Notes: a model not told the origin generated them from the letters alone. Shown: positions 44,190 through 52,928, counted from the first letter of the stretch. The stretch: 64,000 nucleotides of DNA from Thalassovita mediterranea (GCA_019448215.1 CP080408.1:806001-870000); one strand, 5' to 3'. Numbers and translations: made by a program.

Positions 44190-45014
44190 ATGACGCTGGA
44201 TCTTGCCGCCTATCTCAATCGCATTGGCTTTAATGGCCCGGTGCGGGCCGACCTTGAGACGCTGAATGCGCTGCACGCGGCGCATGTGAATGCGGTGCCG
44301 TTCGAGAACCTTGATGTGCATGCCGGGCGCCCTGTGCCGCTGTCGCTGGAAGCCGCTTATGAGGAGATCGTCACCCGCGGCAAAGGCGGCTGGTGCTATG
44401 AGATGAATGCCGTCTTTGGCTGGGCGCTGTCGGAGATCGGGTTCGAGGTATTGCGCCTCAGCGCAGGGGTGCGGCGGGAGGCGCTGGGCGATGAGGCGAT
44501 GGGCAACCATCTGGCGCTGCTGGTGCGGCTGGAGCGCGACTATCTCGCCGATGTCGGGTTTGGCAGCTCTCAGGTGCACGCCATCGCGCTGGAAGAAGGC
44601 GTGAGCGACCATGCCCCGGTGCGCATGGCGCTCGCGCGGACCGATGACGGCTATTGGCGCCTGCATGAAGGCGGGCCAGGTGCGACTTTCAGCTATGACT
44701 TCAGGGCAGAGCCTGCCGATGAAGCCCTGCTGGCGGCGCGTCACGAATGGCAGATCACCGACCCGAACAGCATTTTTTGCAAGACGCTGAGCGCCAAAAT
44801 CCGGCGCGGGACGACCTATTACATGCTGCGCGGGCGCATGCTGGAAACGCAGATGCCGGGGCGCAGCACGCAGCAGGTCATGGACACGCCGCAAGAGCTG
44901 TCAGCCGTGCTGGACGAGGTGTTCGGCCTTGAGGAGCCGGAGCTTGAGGCGCTCTGGCCAAAAATCTGCGCACGTCACAAGCAGCTCTTCCCGCATGCGA
45001 GCGGCCGGCTTTAG
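44190..45014 (+). CDS. nat: Arylamine N-acetyltransferase
   Basis: 274-residue NAT: transfers acetyl from acetyl-CoA to arylamines, hydrazines or a related natural substrate. Catalytic triad visible: Cys69 in GKGGWCYEMN, His in MGNHLALLVRLE, Asp in LADVGFGSSQ. The N-terminus LAAYLNRIGF and HVNAVPFENLDVH are family signatures. The C-terminal third has FCKTLSAKI and a lid region. It is transcribed away from thiC; the partner or substrate is unknown. ATG at 44190, no strong Shine-Dalgarno. Confidence 0.92.
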   Translation: MTLDLAAYLNRIGFNGPVRADLETLNALHAAHVNAVPFENLDVHAGRPVPLSLEAAYEEIVTRGKGGWCYEMNAVFGWALSEIGFEVLRLSAGVRREALGDEAMGNHLALLVRLERDYLADVGFGSSQVHAIALEEGVSDHAPVRMALARTDDGYWRLHEGGPGATFSYDFRAEPADEALLAARHEWQITDPNSIFCKTLSAKIRRGTTYYMLRGRMLETQMPGRSTQQVMDTPQELSAVLDEVFGLEEPELEALWPKICARHKQLFPHASGRL

Positions 45015-45051
45015 GCGTTCGCCTCAAACTTCGTTGTGTGGAGATGGGTAA

Positions 45052-46002
45052 TCAGCCGGCCTCGCTCCGAATTGCATGGGCGCGCCGCCTTATGTCGGCA
45101 ATGCTGGTGCCAGACTGCGCCCCACCCGCCTCAGAACCCGCCGGAAGCCTGTCGTAGGCGTCGAGCTGGCTAAGGGCAGCCTCGGCCAATTCTCCGGCGA
45201 GGCCGTCCGGGGCGGGCGATCCGTCTGGCAGGGGACGGTTTGGATAGGTCTTTGCGAATTCGGCTAGTTGTAAATAGTATTGCGCGAGCGCCTTTGCGAT
45301 TGGCTGACCCGCGCCCTCACACCTGTCACGCAGCAGATTCAGCCGGTAAGCATTCGGCAAGCCGGGTACGATCCTGCCCTGCTGATCGAGCTGCTGCGCC
45401 AACTGACGAAAATAGTCGTACTGGGTCTCCAGCTCGGCGGCCAACAACACCGATGACGCATAAGGACAGGCCTGCTCATCCGGACCGTCAAAACCGGTAT
45501 CGTAAATGCTCTCAAGCATTCGCTCAAACATGGTCTTAACCACGAATCCCTGCAGGATCTGCTTGGCGAGGTCGATCTGGGACGCGCGCGCTCTGCTTTG
45601 TGCTTCAGCCCGTTCTTCCGGCGGTGTGCCCTTGGCGTAAGGCCAGCTTTCAGCCGTATCGTCAGCCATCCAGCGGCGTTCAACATTTCGCAGGGCATTC
45701 GACGCAAAGACAGCTTGCCGCGCAACGCCGTCCGAGTCTGTTTCAAAATCGATGAGCAGCCAGGCCGCCATAGCGAGGCGCAGCTGGACCTCAATTTCGC
45801 CGGGACACGCCGAATGCAGTGACTGAATCTCGCCATGCAGCGTCTCCGGCCGGCCGCTATCGGTCGGCAGACTTTCGATCCTGTCCAGCACATCCGTTAT
45901 CTGCTGAAAAGCATCTTCGGGGCACGTCGGTTCGCTTGCCTGCGCGCTGGCGGCAAAAGGCAGGCTGACAAGTCCCAGCGCGGTAGCAATTGATCTGATC
46001 AT
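45052..46002 (-). CDS. Secreted four-cysteine protein, family unknown (paralogue 1)
   Basis: 316 residues from the ATG at 46002, preceded by AGAGGGG. Signal peptide MIRSIATALGLVSLPFAASA. The mature protein is helical and acidic and has four cysteines in TCPEDAF, SACPGEIE, QACPYASS and LRDRCEG. A clear paralogue lies at 47922-48830: they share GFDGPDE..CPY, RL..LRDRC and P.PDGS..P..LA...E. Not recognised otherwise; the first-second and third-fourth Cys may form two disulfides in the periplasm. It is convergent with nat. Confidence 0.75.
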   Translation of the reverse strand: MIRSIATALGLVSLPFAASAQASEPTCPEDAFQQITDVLDRIESLPTDSGRPETLHGEIQSLHSACPGEIEVQLRLAMAAWLLIDFETDSDGVARQAVFASNALRNVERRWMADDTAESWPYAKGTPPEERAEAQSRARASQIDLAKQILQGFVVKTMFERMLESIYDTGFDGPDEQACPYASSVLLAAELETQYDYFRQLAQQLDQQGRIVPGLPNAYRLNLLRDRCEGAGQPIAKALAQYYLQLAEFAKTYPNRPLPDGSPAPDGLAGELAEAALSQLDAYDRLPAGSEAGGAQSGTSIADIRRRAHAIRSEAG

Positions 46003-46086
46003 GAGCGTCCCCTCTCTGCATTCCGAAACGGTAGGGCGATGCCCGCATGGTCTCAAGTCGCCGCCCGGCGTAGGACAGCCCGGGGT

Positions 46087-46809
46087 CTAGGCATTGGCTT
46101 CAAACTGCGCCGTGTCGACAGCGAACCAGAGCGTATCGGCATGGGCGAGGAGCTCGCCTTTGGCCGTGTAGAGCGCTGTGCCTGCGAAGTGCTTGCGGCC
46201 TTTTCCGCCCGTGCGCCATGAGGCGATGATGAGCGGCTCGCCGACGGGCGGGCGGGTGAGGATGTTGGCGTTCATCTCGCCCAGAAGCGCACGGTCCACA
46301 TCTGGCAGGGAGAAGCCTCCGGGGCAGTCGAGCGCGCTCCAGATGATCTCATCGCGAACGAGGCCGTTATCGCCTGCAAAGGTCTCATGCGGGGTCCAGA
46401 TGGTGGCGGCGGTTTCAGGGTCTTCGAGCTGGCCGCAGAAGATGCGGAGGCCCTCGCCCGGCTCACGGCCGCGCCCGCAGACGAAGCAGACCGATAGCTC
46501 ACCCGCGCCGAAGGGACGGGGACGTTCGCTTGCTGCCTTTGCCGCTTCGAAAGACGGGGCCGGGCGGGGCACGATGGAGGCCGCTTCAGGCCGCGCCGTC
46601 ATGATGAGCGTGTCGCCTGCGTGAAGCGTTGCGGTTTCGCCATCGCGCGTCAGGCTGAGCGGCGTTTCCAACGGAATGGGCGCATTGATGCGGATCGTGT
46701 AGGGGCCGTTGAGAAGCTGCGCCATCAGGCCCGCTGAATAGCCGCCATTGCCGCTGCCGGGCGGACCATTGAACTGTTTCGGGATGGTGATGGTGGCGGG
46801 GGCGGTCAT
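46087..46809 (-). CDS. Hotdog-fold thioesterase-like protein
   Basis: 240 residues from the ATG at 46809 (MTAPATITIPKQFN). NGPPGSGNGGYSAGLMAQLL and GELSVCFVCGRGREPGEGLR form the first half; WSALDCPGGFS and the C-terminal GKGRKHFAGTALYTAKGELL then ALWFAVD-like end match the second half of acyl-CoA thioesterase-like hotdog domains. The CxxC (CFVCG) could be a zinc knuckle or structural. The substrate is unknown. The upstream frame to 46848 adds 13 unlikely residues. It is divergent from a lipoprotein hydrolase. Confidence 0.65.
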   Translation of the reverse strand: MTAPATITIPKQFNGPPGSGNGGYSAGLMAQLLNGPYTIRINAPIPLETPLSLTRDGETATLHAGDTLIMTARPEAASIVPRPAPSFEAAKAASERPRPFGAGELSVCFVCGRGREPGEGLRIFCGQLEDPETAATIWTPHETFAGDNGLVRDEIIWSALDCPGGFSLPDVDRALLGEMNANILTRPPVGEPLIIASWRTGGKGRKHFAGTALYTAKGELLAHADTLWFAVDTAQFEANA

Positions 46810-46931
46810 GGCGGTCTCCGTGTGGCAGCCCGCCCGCGCTATCCACAAATGGTTGAGCTTGCAAGTGGACCGCAGGGGCGCCCTGTGCGAGGCCGGACGT
46901 CTATTGAAGCCCGAGTACGAGGAAGCACCTC

Positions 46932-47912
46932 ATGTCCTTTTCCATTCGCCCGCTGGGCCTTGCCGTGTGCCTTTCGGCGGCGCTGATCCTGCCCGCCTGT
47001 CAGTCCGTGCCGGAGGCCGCCCCAGAGACAGTTGTCTCGCAAGGCGCCTTGGACGAGGTCATCGAAATCCGGGAAGACGGGCTGATCGCCAATTATTACC
47101 CGGCCATGCGCGCCGATGCGCCCGGGCCTGCAATCTTAATGTTTGGCGGGTCTGAAGGGGGATTGAGCGAGGGTGTCGTTCGCGATGCCGAAGCGCTGCG
47201 GGCCGAGGGCTTTCACGTGCTGCACCTGTCTTTCTACCGGTATGAAGGGCAGGAGCAGAACCTTGAAATGGTGCCGCTGGAGCGGTTTGACCGGGCGCTG
47301 GACTGGCTGCTTGCACGCGATGAGGTCGACGAAGGCCGGGTCGGCATATTCGGCACGTCAAAAGGCGCCGAAGCAGCACTGATCATGGCGAGCCGGAGAC
47401 GCGAGATTGACGGCGTTGTCGCCATCGTGCCGTCCAGTGTCTCCTGGACAGGCATCAATTGGGACTTTGACGGGCGCGAACCAGAAGCCTCCTGGTCCCT
47501 TAATGGCGCGCCCTATCCTGCCCTGCCCTATGGCGAATTCGATTACCAGACCGGGCTCTATTCGCTCTATGCCAATGGGCTGAAAGCCGTCTCCGAGCAT
47601 GAAGACGCGGTGATCGCTGTAGAAGAGAGCGATGCGCCGATGCTGCTCATCTGCGGCGGGTCAGATGCGCTGTGGCCAAGCTGCCCCATGGCGGAAGCTA
47701 TCGATGCGCACGCCGAAGCGATGGACGGACCAGAGGTGACGGTGCTTGCCTATCCAGAGGCTGGACATGGCGCAGGCGGCCTGCCCGCCGAGACGCTCGA
47801 TCCTGAGACAGCGGATGAGGCGCTCGACTGGGGCGGGACGCCAGCCTCTAACCGGGCCGCGCAGCAGGATAACTGGCCGAAGACGGTCACCTTCCTGAAA
47901 GAGGCGCTATAG
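46932..47912 (+). CDS. Lipoprotein alpha/beta hydrolase, BAAT C-terminal type
   Basis: 326 residues with a lipoprotein signal (lipobox LILPAC) and a hydrolase domain of the acyl-CoA thioester hydrolase/bile acid acyltransferase C-terminal group. Seen: AILMFGGSEGGLSEGV (oxyanion region), nucleophile in VGIFGTSKGAEAALI (GxSxG as GTSKG), acid in LLICGGSDALWPSCP, and His in YPEAGHGAGG. Cytosolic members act on acyl-CoA or bile acid conjugates; an exported, anchored version implies another ester or thioester. It is convergent with one of the four-Cys paralogues. Confidence 0.82.
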   Translation: MSFSIRPLGLAVCLSAALILPACQSVPEAAPETVVSQGALDEVIEIREDGLIANYYPAMRADAPGPAILMFGGSEGGLSEGVVRDAEALRAEGFHVLHLSFYRYEGQEQNLEMVPLERFDRALDWLLARDEVDEGRVGIFGTSKGAEAALIMASRRREIDGVVAIVPSSVSWTGINWDFDGREPEASWSLNGAPYPALPYGEFDYQTGLYSLYANGLKAVSEHEDAVIAVEESDAPMLLICGGSDALWPSCPMAEAIDAHAEAMDGPEVTVLAYPEAGHGAGGLPAETLDPETADEALDWGGTPASNRAAQQDNWPKTVTFLKEAL

Positions 47913-47921
47913 CGCGCCCCG

Positions 47922-48830
47922 TCAGCCGCCCTCTTCGCCGGCAATCTGCGCGGCGAGGGCGTCGGCCTCTTCCTTGATGAAGGCATTGTCGGCGACGAGC
48001 GCCGTGTCCATGGCGGCGATTTCAGCCTGCGCTTGCTCGATCAGGGTGGCCGCGAGCGTTTCCGGTGGGGCTGAGCCATCCGGCATCGGCACGCCGGGAT
48101 TGGCGAGCGCCCGTTCTGCAAGCTGCGTCAGGAGAAATGCGCGCACGAGGCGCACATCGTCGGCGACAATCTGGCAACGGTCACGCAGGACGAGAAGCCG
48201 GTAGTCGCCCGGAATGATGGGCAGCGTCACGCTATCTGCCGGGTTGCCATCCAGCACGCCCATGATGCCTTCCAGCTGGGCGCGTGCCTCGATCTGCGCG
48301 ATATGACCATACTGGTAGGGGCAGGTCTCATCCGGCCCATCGAAGCCCTGATAGTAGCGCCCGCTTCCGATCGCGCGCAGGATGGTCGGCGCGATGAAGC
48401 CCTCGATGACGGGTGCGAGGCGCTCTGTCTCTGCAAGGCGTTGTTCTACGGCAGCTTCGTCAGGACCGGCAGCGCCCCAGATGGCGTCTTCGTCCATCCA
48501 GCGCGCCTCTATCGACTGGACCGCGTAAAGCACGAAGGAGGCCGCGCGATAGCTGTCCTCACGCGCGGCATGGTCAGACATTTCCCAGGCCGTTTCGGCG
48601 GCGATCAGGTCGGTTTCGAAAGACTGCGAGCATTCATTTTCGAAGCCGACCACCTCTTCAAAAAGCGGCTCCCACTCATTGCCGCTTTCCTCAAGCGCCT
48701 CGGCGCGGGCGAGCAATGCCTCGCCTGTTGCCACCGGGTCTTCGCCGCAGAGGCTTTCCTGCGCGGTGGCCGCAGAGAAGCTGGTGAAAGCAAGGAAGAG
48801 GACAGTAAGCGTAGCGCGCATATGGGACAT
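47922..48830 (-). CDS. Secreted four-cysteine protein, family unknown (paralogue 2)
   Basis: 302 residues; signal peptide MRATLTVLFLAFTSFSAATA preceded by three residues if ATG 48830 is used (ATG 48821 is equally possible, neither has a clear ribosome site). Four cysteines in SLCGED, NECSQS, ETCPYQYG and LRDRCQI, matching paralogue 1 in order, and QGFDGPDETCPY, DYRLLVLRDRC and PMPDGSAPPETLA in common. It is strongly acidic and helical. A duplication with two genes in between is inferred. Function unknown. Confidence 0.75.
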   Translation of the reverse strand: MSHMRATLTVLFLAFTSFSAATAQESLCGEDPVATGEALLARAEALEESGNEWEPLFEEVVGFENECSQSFETDLIAAETAWEMSDHAAREDSYRAASFVLYAVQSIEARWMDEDAIWGAAGPDEAAVEQRLAETERLAPVIEGFIAPTILRAIGSGRYYQGFDGPDETCPYQYGHIAQIEARAQLEGIMGVLDGNPADSVTLPIIPGDYRLLVLRDRCQIVADDVRLVRAFLLTQLAERALANPGVPMPDGSAPPETLAATLIEQAQAEIAAMDTALVADNAFIKEEADALAAQIAGEEGG

Positions 48831-48920
48831 CCGGTTCGTATCCGAGTGACGGGAGCCTAAGCGAATTCGCAAGCGCCCGCCACAGACGCTCTCACCAAGC
48901 GCGGCGGGGCTTTGGGCGGA

Positions 48921-49619
48921 TCACTCGTCCTTTGCCATCCAGTCATTTATGGCGTCGGCGTGAATATGGGTGGTGGAGAAAATGGGTAGCGGCCCATCGC
49001 CCTCTGACAGGATCATGCAAAGCTCTGTGCAGCCAAGGATGACGCCGTCTGCGCCTTCGTCTGCATAGCGGGTAATCATGGCCGTCAGCTCATCGCGGGA
49101 GGTGGGCTTCACTACGCCGTTCACGAGCTCATCGAAGATCACGCGGCCGATGAGGTTCCGGTCGTCTTCGGACGGGATCACCGGCGTGCCGGGGAAGCGC
49201 TGGGCGAGCGCCGGGGCGAAGAAATCGCCGCTCATTACCCATGGCGTGCCGAGCAGGAGCGGACTGGCGATCCCTTTCGCCATCATCGCATCCGACAGGC
49301 TATCGAGCATGTGGATGACAGGCAGCCCGGTCGCCTCCGCCACGGCATCAGCGGCGACATGTGTCGTGCCGGATGTGATAGCGATAGCCTCTGCTCCAGC
49401 GGCTTTGAGGGCGTTTGCGCTTTTGACGACTTCGGCGCGGAAAGCGTCCCAGTTCTCGTCATGATAGTGGCCAATCATCACGCCGTAATCGAGCATGAAA
49501 AAGATGCAGCGCGCCGAATGCTGACCGCCATGGCGCGTGCGCGCATGAGCATTGAGCAGCTCGTAATAGATTTTCGTGGCTTCGGGGCTGACCCCGCCAA
49601 TGAGACCGATGAGAAACAT
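48921..49619 (-). CDS. Aspartate/glutamate racemase family protein
   Basis: 232 residues. IGLIGGVSPEATKIYYELLN is the family opening and VILGCTELCMIL holds the second catalytic cysteine (GCTE). The first catalytic cysteine, usually in C-N-T-x-H or C-T-N-T-M-H, is missing: the segment reads AITSGTTHVA. With one of two acid/base cysteines replaced, true racemase activity is doubtful; one-directional or hydantoin/decarboxylase-like chemistry is possible. It is transcribed alone. Confidence 0.85.
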   Translation of the reverse strand: MFLIGLIGGVSPEATKIYYELLNAHARTRHGGQHSARCIFFMLDYGVMIGHYHDENWDAFRAEVVKSANALKAAGAEAIAITSGTTHVAADAVAEATGLPVIHMLDSLSDAMMAKGIASPLLLGTPWVMSGDFFAPALAQRFPGTPVIPSEDDRNLIGRVIFDELVNGVVKPTSRDELTAMITRYADEGADGVILGCTELCMILSEGDGPLPIFSTTHIHADAINDWMAKDE

Positions 49620-49668
49620 GAGGAGGGTCTAGGATGGACCCGGCGCCATGAAAAGCGGGGAGCAACCG

Positions 49669-50721
49669 TCAGTTTGCGTTCAGCCAGTCCAGCCAGGCGG
49701 CCTCAAAAGCGTCCAGAGTTTGCGGCAGGCCGCCTGCTTCGCCTGAGACAAGCCAGCTTTCGAAATTGCCGCCGGCGGCATGATGTCTCGTTATCGAAGC
49801 AAAGACCTGCTCGTCGCCGGTTTTCTCCATAAGGAAATCGGCGAAGAGGCGGGCCTGCCCGTAAAAAGCGGGAGCGGCCGCGCCGCCAGACGCGCGCAGA
49901 AAGGCTTCGGCTTCCTCGCCGCTCAAGAACATTACGCGGCCCGCAGTGCCGGGCGCATCCTGATCGGCGGTATTGGCCGACTGCTGCAACTGCCTGGCCG
50001 CGCCCGCAGACGGGTGCACCATGCTCAGATATGTCGTCAGGTCCTTCAGGTGTTCATGCTTGTGAGTCTCGTGAAAGGACTGGCGGCGCTTGTCAGCGAG
50101 GGACGGCGTTTCGAGGAGGACCGCAGCGGTCTCATCAAGCCAGTCCGGGGCCCATCCACCATAGCCGTGACCGGTCTGTCTGGCCGCGTCTTCGGGCGTG
50201 AATGCCGCCATGAACCACAAATGGCCAAGCTCATGGCGAAGGGCGCCGCTCTCCTGATCGGCGAGCCCGCTATCCTGAGGGTCTGGCGTAGAGATCTGAG
50301 CCAGGGCCTGCCTGATCGCAGCGTCGCGCACGCTGTCCGGCAGGTCCGCAAGCTGGCGGCGGATGCTCTGCTCTTTCATGCGGGCGCGGTCGCTTGCCGA
50401 CAGCCAGGGCAGAACCGTGTTGATGCCTTCGCCCTCGAGACGCGCTTTCAGGTCTGTCGAAACCTCACCGCCGCTGACAATAGCGGCCGGGCGAGGTGCG
50501 ACACCGAAAAAGGTTTCGAACTGACGCGACGCTTCGTGCGCCGACGCGAGCATGGCAGGTGCCACGTCTTCAGGCGCGAGAACCACGATGTTGCCGCTTG
50601 CAAGGCATGGGTCCGGTAGCGCGGCGCAGGCCTGATCGACGCCCGCCTGCGCGTGCGCCGCCCCCACACACAGTACCAGCCCAATCACTGGGGCTGCCAT
50701 CCAGCATTTTGCAACCATCAC
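49669..50721 (-). CDS. Secreted zinc metallopeptidase-like protein
   Basis: 350 residues with a signal peptide (VIGLVLCVGAAHAQA). The zinc motif HELGH is at residues 163-167 (ALRHELGHLWF) and a third ligand candidate Glu197 lies in DWLDETAAVLLE, 30 residues on: a gluzincin-like HExxH...E arrangement. I do not recognise the subfamily. The N-terminal 150 residues contain a thermolysin-like propeptide-free region with QFETFFGVAPRPAA. Two TACA-N2-TGTA dyads 14-48 bp before the ATG suggest control by a BlaI/MecI/CopY-type repressor. The ATGs at 50721 and 50718 are equivalent. Confidence 0.75.
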   Translation of the reverse strand: MMVAKCWMAAPVIGLVLCVGAAHAQAGVDQACAALPDPCLASGNIVVLAPEDVAPAMLASAHEASRQFETFFGVAPRPAAIVSGGEVSTDLKARLEGEGINTVLPWLSASDRARMKEQSIRRQLADLPDSVRDAAIRQALAQISTPDPQDSGLADQESGALRHELGHLWFMAAFTPEDAARQTGHGYGGWAPDWLDETAAVLLETPSLADKRRQSFHETHKHEHLKDLTTYLSMVHPSAGAARQLQQSANTADQDAPGTAGRVMFLSGEEAEAFLRASGGAAAPAFYGQARLFADFLMEKTGDEQVFASITRHHAAGGNFESWLVSGEAGGLPQTLDAFEAAWLDWLNAN

Positions 50722-50734
50722 GAAACCCTTTGAC

Positions 50735-50769
50735 TACATATGTAGTCTTTCGTGATAATTACAGATGTA
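50735..50769 (-). promoter_or_regulatory. Twin TACA-N2-TGTA operators (BlaI/MecI/CopY-like)
   Basis: TACATATGTA (50735-50744; inside a perfect 16-bp palindrome GACTACAT/ATGTAGTC at 50732-50747) and TACAGATGTA (50760-50769), centres 25 bp apart. Both match the TACAnnTGTA consensus known for CopY and related to BlaI/MecI operators. Their spacing upstream of the metallopeptidase ATG fits repression at a promoter. Confidence 0.65.
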
Positions 50770-50837
50770 ATCTATGGCAAGCTTGTTTTTCTATGCGCAG
50801 TGCGGGGCGCGCGCTCAGGGCCCGGAGGCTTAGTCTC

Positions 50838-51260
50838 CTAAAGCTTGTAGGTCAGCGCCATGGCAATGCAGTGAGCGAGCTCGTCCCGAGGCAGTTTCTG
50901 GTCGAGCGGCAGGGCGATGGCGCGCGTGCCTTCGAAGGTTAGGGTGTCGCCATAGCGCTCACGCCAGCGCGCGACGAGGTCCGTCTGGCAATGGACAAGC
51001 AGGCGGACGATGCCCGGGCTCGATGGCTTCCACCCCAGGCGGACAGGGGTACCGCTGCGCGCCGCAAAGCTCGGCTCGCCCCATTTCAGACTTTCGGATA
51101 CTGCGCCGACCCCGTCGGTGCGAGCGGCCGTTTCAAGCACAAGCTCGCGCAGCTCAATCCAGCGACGACGCACGTCATCCGGAACTGCGTCGAAGGCGCT
51201 GCGTAGCTCCTGGCGAAGCGGCGCGGCGGGCTTTGCCTCTGCGGGCGTCGATGGCGGCAT
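50838..51260 (-). CDS. DUF1801 protein
   Basis: 140 residues from the ATG at 51260, with GGGAGGG upstream. LKWGEPSFAARSGTPVRLGW, VRLLVHCQTDLVARWRERYG and LPLDQKLPRDELAHCI mark the YdhG/DUF1801 fold (iron-chaperone-frataxin-like superfold). The long frame to 51887 crosses the next gene on the other strand and is not coding. The function is unknown. It is divergent from an SDR gene 51 bp away. Confidence 0.82.
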   Translation of the reverse strand: MPPSTPAEAKPAAPLRQELRSAFDAVPDDVRRRWIELRELVLETAARTDGVGAVSESLKWGEPSFAARSGTPVRLGWKPSSPGIVRLLVHCQTDLVARWRERYGDTLTFEGTRAIALPLDQKLPRDELAHCIAMALTYKL

Positions 51261-51311
51261 GCATGGTCCCTCCCTGCCTGCCTTCATACCAGACACGCGA
51301 AAGGAAGACGA

Positions 51312-52073
51312 ATGAGCGATACCAAGACAGTCATTATCACAGGCGCCGGGTCCGGCATCGGTGAGGCGACGGCGAAGCGGTTTTCGGGCGATGGATGGAA
51401 TGTCGTTCTGAACGGACGCACGAAAGAGAAGCTGGACAAGGTGGCAGGCGATCTGCCTGCTGAGCGCACGCTGGTTGTGTCTGGCGACGTTTCGAACGCC
51501 AATGACGTCTCGCATCTGATCTCTCAGACCGTAGAGAAATTTGGCGGCATTGATTGCCTCATCAACAATGCGGGCGTCGCGGAAATGGGCGAGCCGGGCG
51601 ACCTGTCGCTGGAAGATTTCGAGAAGATCATGTCGATCAATGTCACCGGCATCTTCCACACGGTGACCGCCGCCCTTCCTCATCTGAAGACGGCAAAGGG
51701 CTCTATCGTGAACACCTCGTCCGTGTCCGGCATTGGCGGCGACTGGAGGATGTTTGGCTACAACACGTCCAAGGGCGCGGTCTCGAACATGACGCGCGCC
51801 GTGGCGCTCGACCTTGGGAAGTACGACGTGCGCGTGAATGCCGTCGCACCGAGCGTGACGAAGACCGAAATGGCCGAAGGCATCCATTCGGACGAGGACA
51901 AGATGGAGAAGGTGCGCGCGCGCCTGCCGCTTGGCCGGGCCGCAGAGCCAGAGGAAGTGGCGAGCGTTATCGCCTTCCTGGCCGGACCGGATGCTGCCTT
52001 CGTGAGCGGGGTTATCCTGCCGGTCGATGGCGGGCTTTCAGCGTCCAACGGTCAGCCGAATTTCGCGGCATAG
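51312..52073 (+). CDS. SDR family oxidoreductase
   Basis: 253-residue classical SDR. TGAGSGIG loop (about residues 10-17), basic NGRTKEKL after strand 2 suggesting NADP(H), INNAGVAEMG, and Ser...Tyr-Lys in NTSSVSGIGG and MFGYNTSKGAV. The tail is FVSGVILPVDGGLSAS. The substrate is unknown. A good terminator follows and it converges on a dienelactone-hydrolase-like gene. Confidence 0.88.
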   Translation: MSDTKTVIITGAGSGIGEATAKRFSGDGWNVVLNGRTKEKLDKVAGDLPAERTLVVSGDVSNANDVSHLISQTVEKFGGIDCLINNAGVAEMGEPGDLSLEDFEKIMSINVTGIFHTVTAALPHLKTAKGSIVNTSSVSGIGGDWRMFGYNTSKGAVSNMTRAVALDLGKYDVRVNAVAPSVTKTEMAEGIHSDEDKMEKVRARLPLGRAAEPEEVASVIAFLAGPDAAFVSGVILPVDGGLSASNGQPNFAA

Positions 52074-52084
52074 CCAGAAGCAGA

Positions 52085-52129
52085 AAAGGCCCGGCGCCTA
52101 GAGGACTTTCCCCTCGGCACCGGGCCTTT
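52085..52129. terminator. Bidirectional terminator between SDR and DLH genes
   Basis: AAAGGCCCGG (52085-52094) pairs with CCGGGCCTTT (52120-52129); A-run on the left and T-run on the right make it usable in both directions for the convergent pair. Confidence 0.85.
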
Positions 52130-52155
52130 GATTTTGGCAGACGGGTTGGGGGCGA

Positions 52156-52908
52156 CTAGTCGTCGTCGCCTTCAAGATAGCGTTCCGTGAAGTCCATGAA
52201 CGCGTCCCAGCTCTTCTTGTCAGCAAGCTCCTGATAGCGGTCCGAGCCGAAAACGGTCCAGGCATGCGGCGCGCCTGAATAGATCTGGACCTCATAGGTT
52301 ACGCCATCGGTTTCCAGCTGGTCGGCGAGGTCTGCGGCAAGACTGTTCGGGATGCCGCTATCGGCGCCGCCATGCATGACGAGGATGGGCGCTGAGGTGG
52401 CCGAGTAGTTGGCACCTTCAGGGGCATCCAGGCTGCCATGGAAAGTGGCATAACCTGCGATATTCTCACCCTGACCAGAGCGGGCAAGCTCCAGCGTTGC
52501 GCCGCCGCCGAAGCAGTAGCCCATGAGAATGACATTGGTCTCACCGGAGGCTTCACGCGCCTCAGCAATGCCGCCAAGGATGCGGGCACGCATCATCTCG
52601 CGATCATTGTAGAGCATACCGACCTGCTCCTTGCGGGCATCGGTCGTCGCCGGACGATTGCCCTTGCCATAAAGGTCGATCGCGAAGGCGTCATAGCCCT
52701 CATCAGCGATCATTTCGACGCGGGTCATCTCATACTCATCAAGGCCGCCCCAGTCATGGATGATGACGACGAGGCCTTTGGACTCGCGCGTGGCCTCAGC
52801 AAGGTAGCCTTCATAGGTCGCGCCATCGACGGTGTAGTCGACGGTCTCGCCGGCCTGGGCGGCGAAGGTGAAGGCTGTGGAGGCGGCAAGAGCTGTGAGA
52901 AGGCGCAT
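52156..52908 (-). CDS. Exported dienelactone hydrolase family protein
   Basis: 250 residues from the ATG at 52908: signal peptide MRLLTALAASTAFTFAAQAG then a DLH-type alpha/beta hydrolase. VVIIHDWGGLDEYEMTRVEM, the cysteine nucleophile in ILMGYCFGGGATLELA, ILVMHGGADSGIPNS with the acid, and SGAPHAWTVFGSDRY with the His. Cys as nucleophile is standard for DLH, but secretion is less usual, so the natural substrate is probably not a ring-cleavage lactone. It is divergent from the LuxR-hydrolase regulator, which could control it. Confidence 0.86.
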   Translation of the reverse strand: MRLLTALAASTAFTFAAQAGETVDYTVDGATYEGYLAEATRESKGLVVIIHDWGGLDEYEMTRVEMIADEGYDAFAIDLYGKGNRPATTDARKEQVGMLYNDREMMRARILGGIAEAREASGETNVILMGYCFGGGATLELARSGQGENIAGYATFHGSLDAPEGANYSATSAPILVMHGGADSGIPNSLAADLADQLETDGVTYEVQIYSGAPHAWTVFGSDRYQELADKKSWDAFMDFTERYLEGDDD

Positions 52909-52928
52909 GGCGGTTTCCCTTTCTGAAT

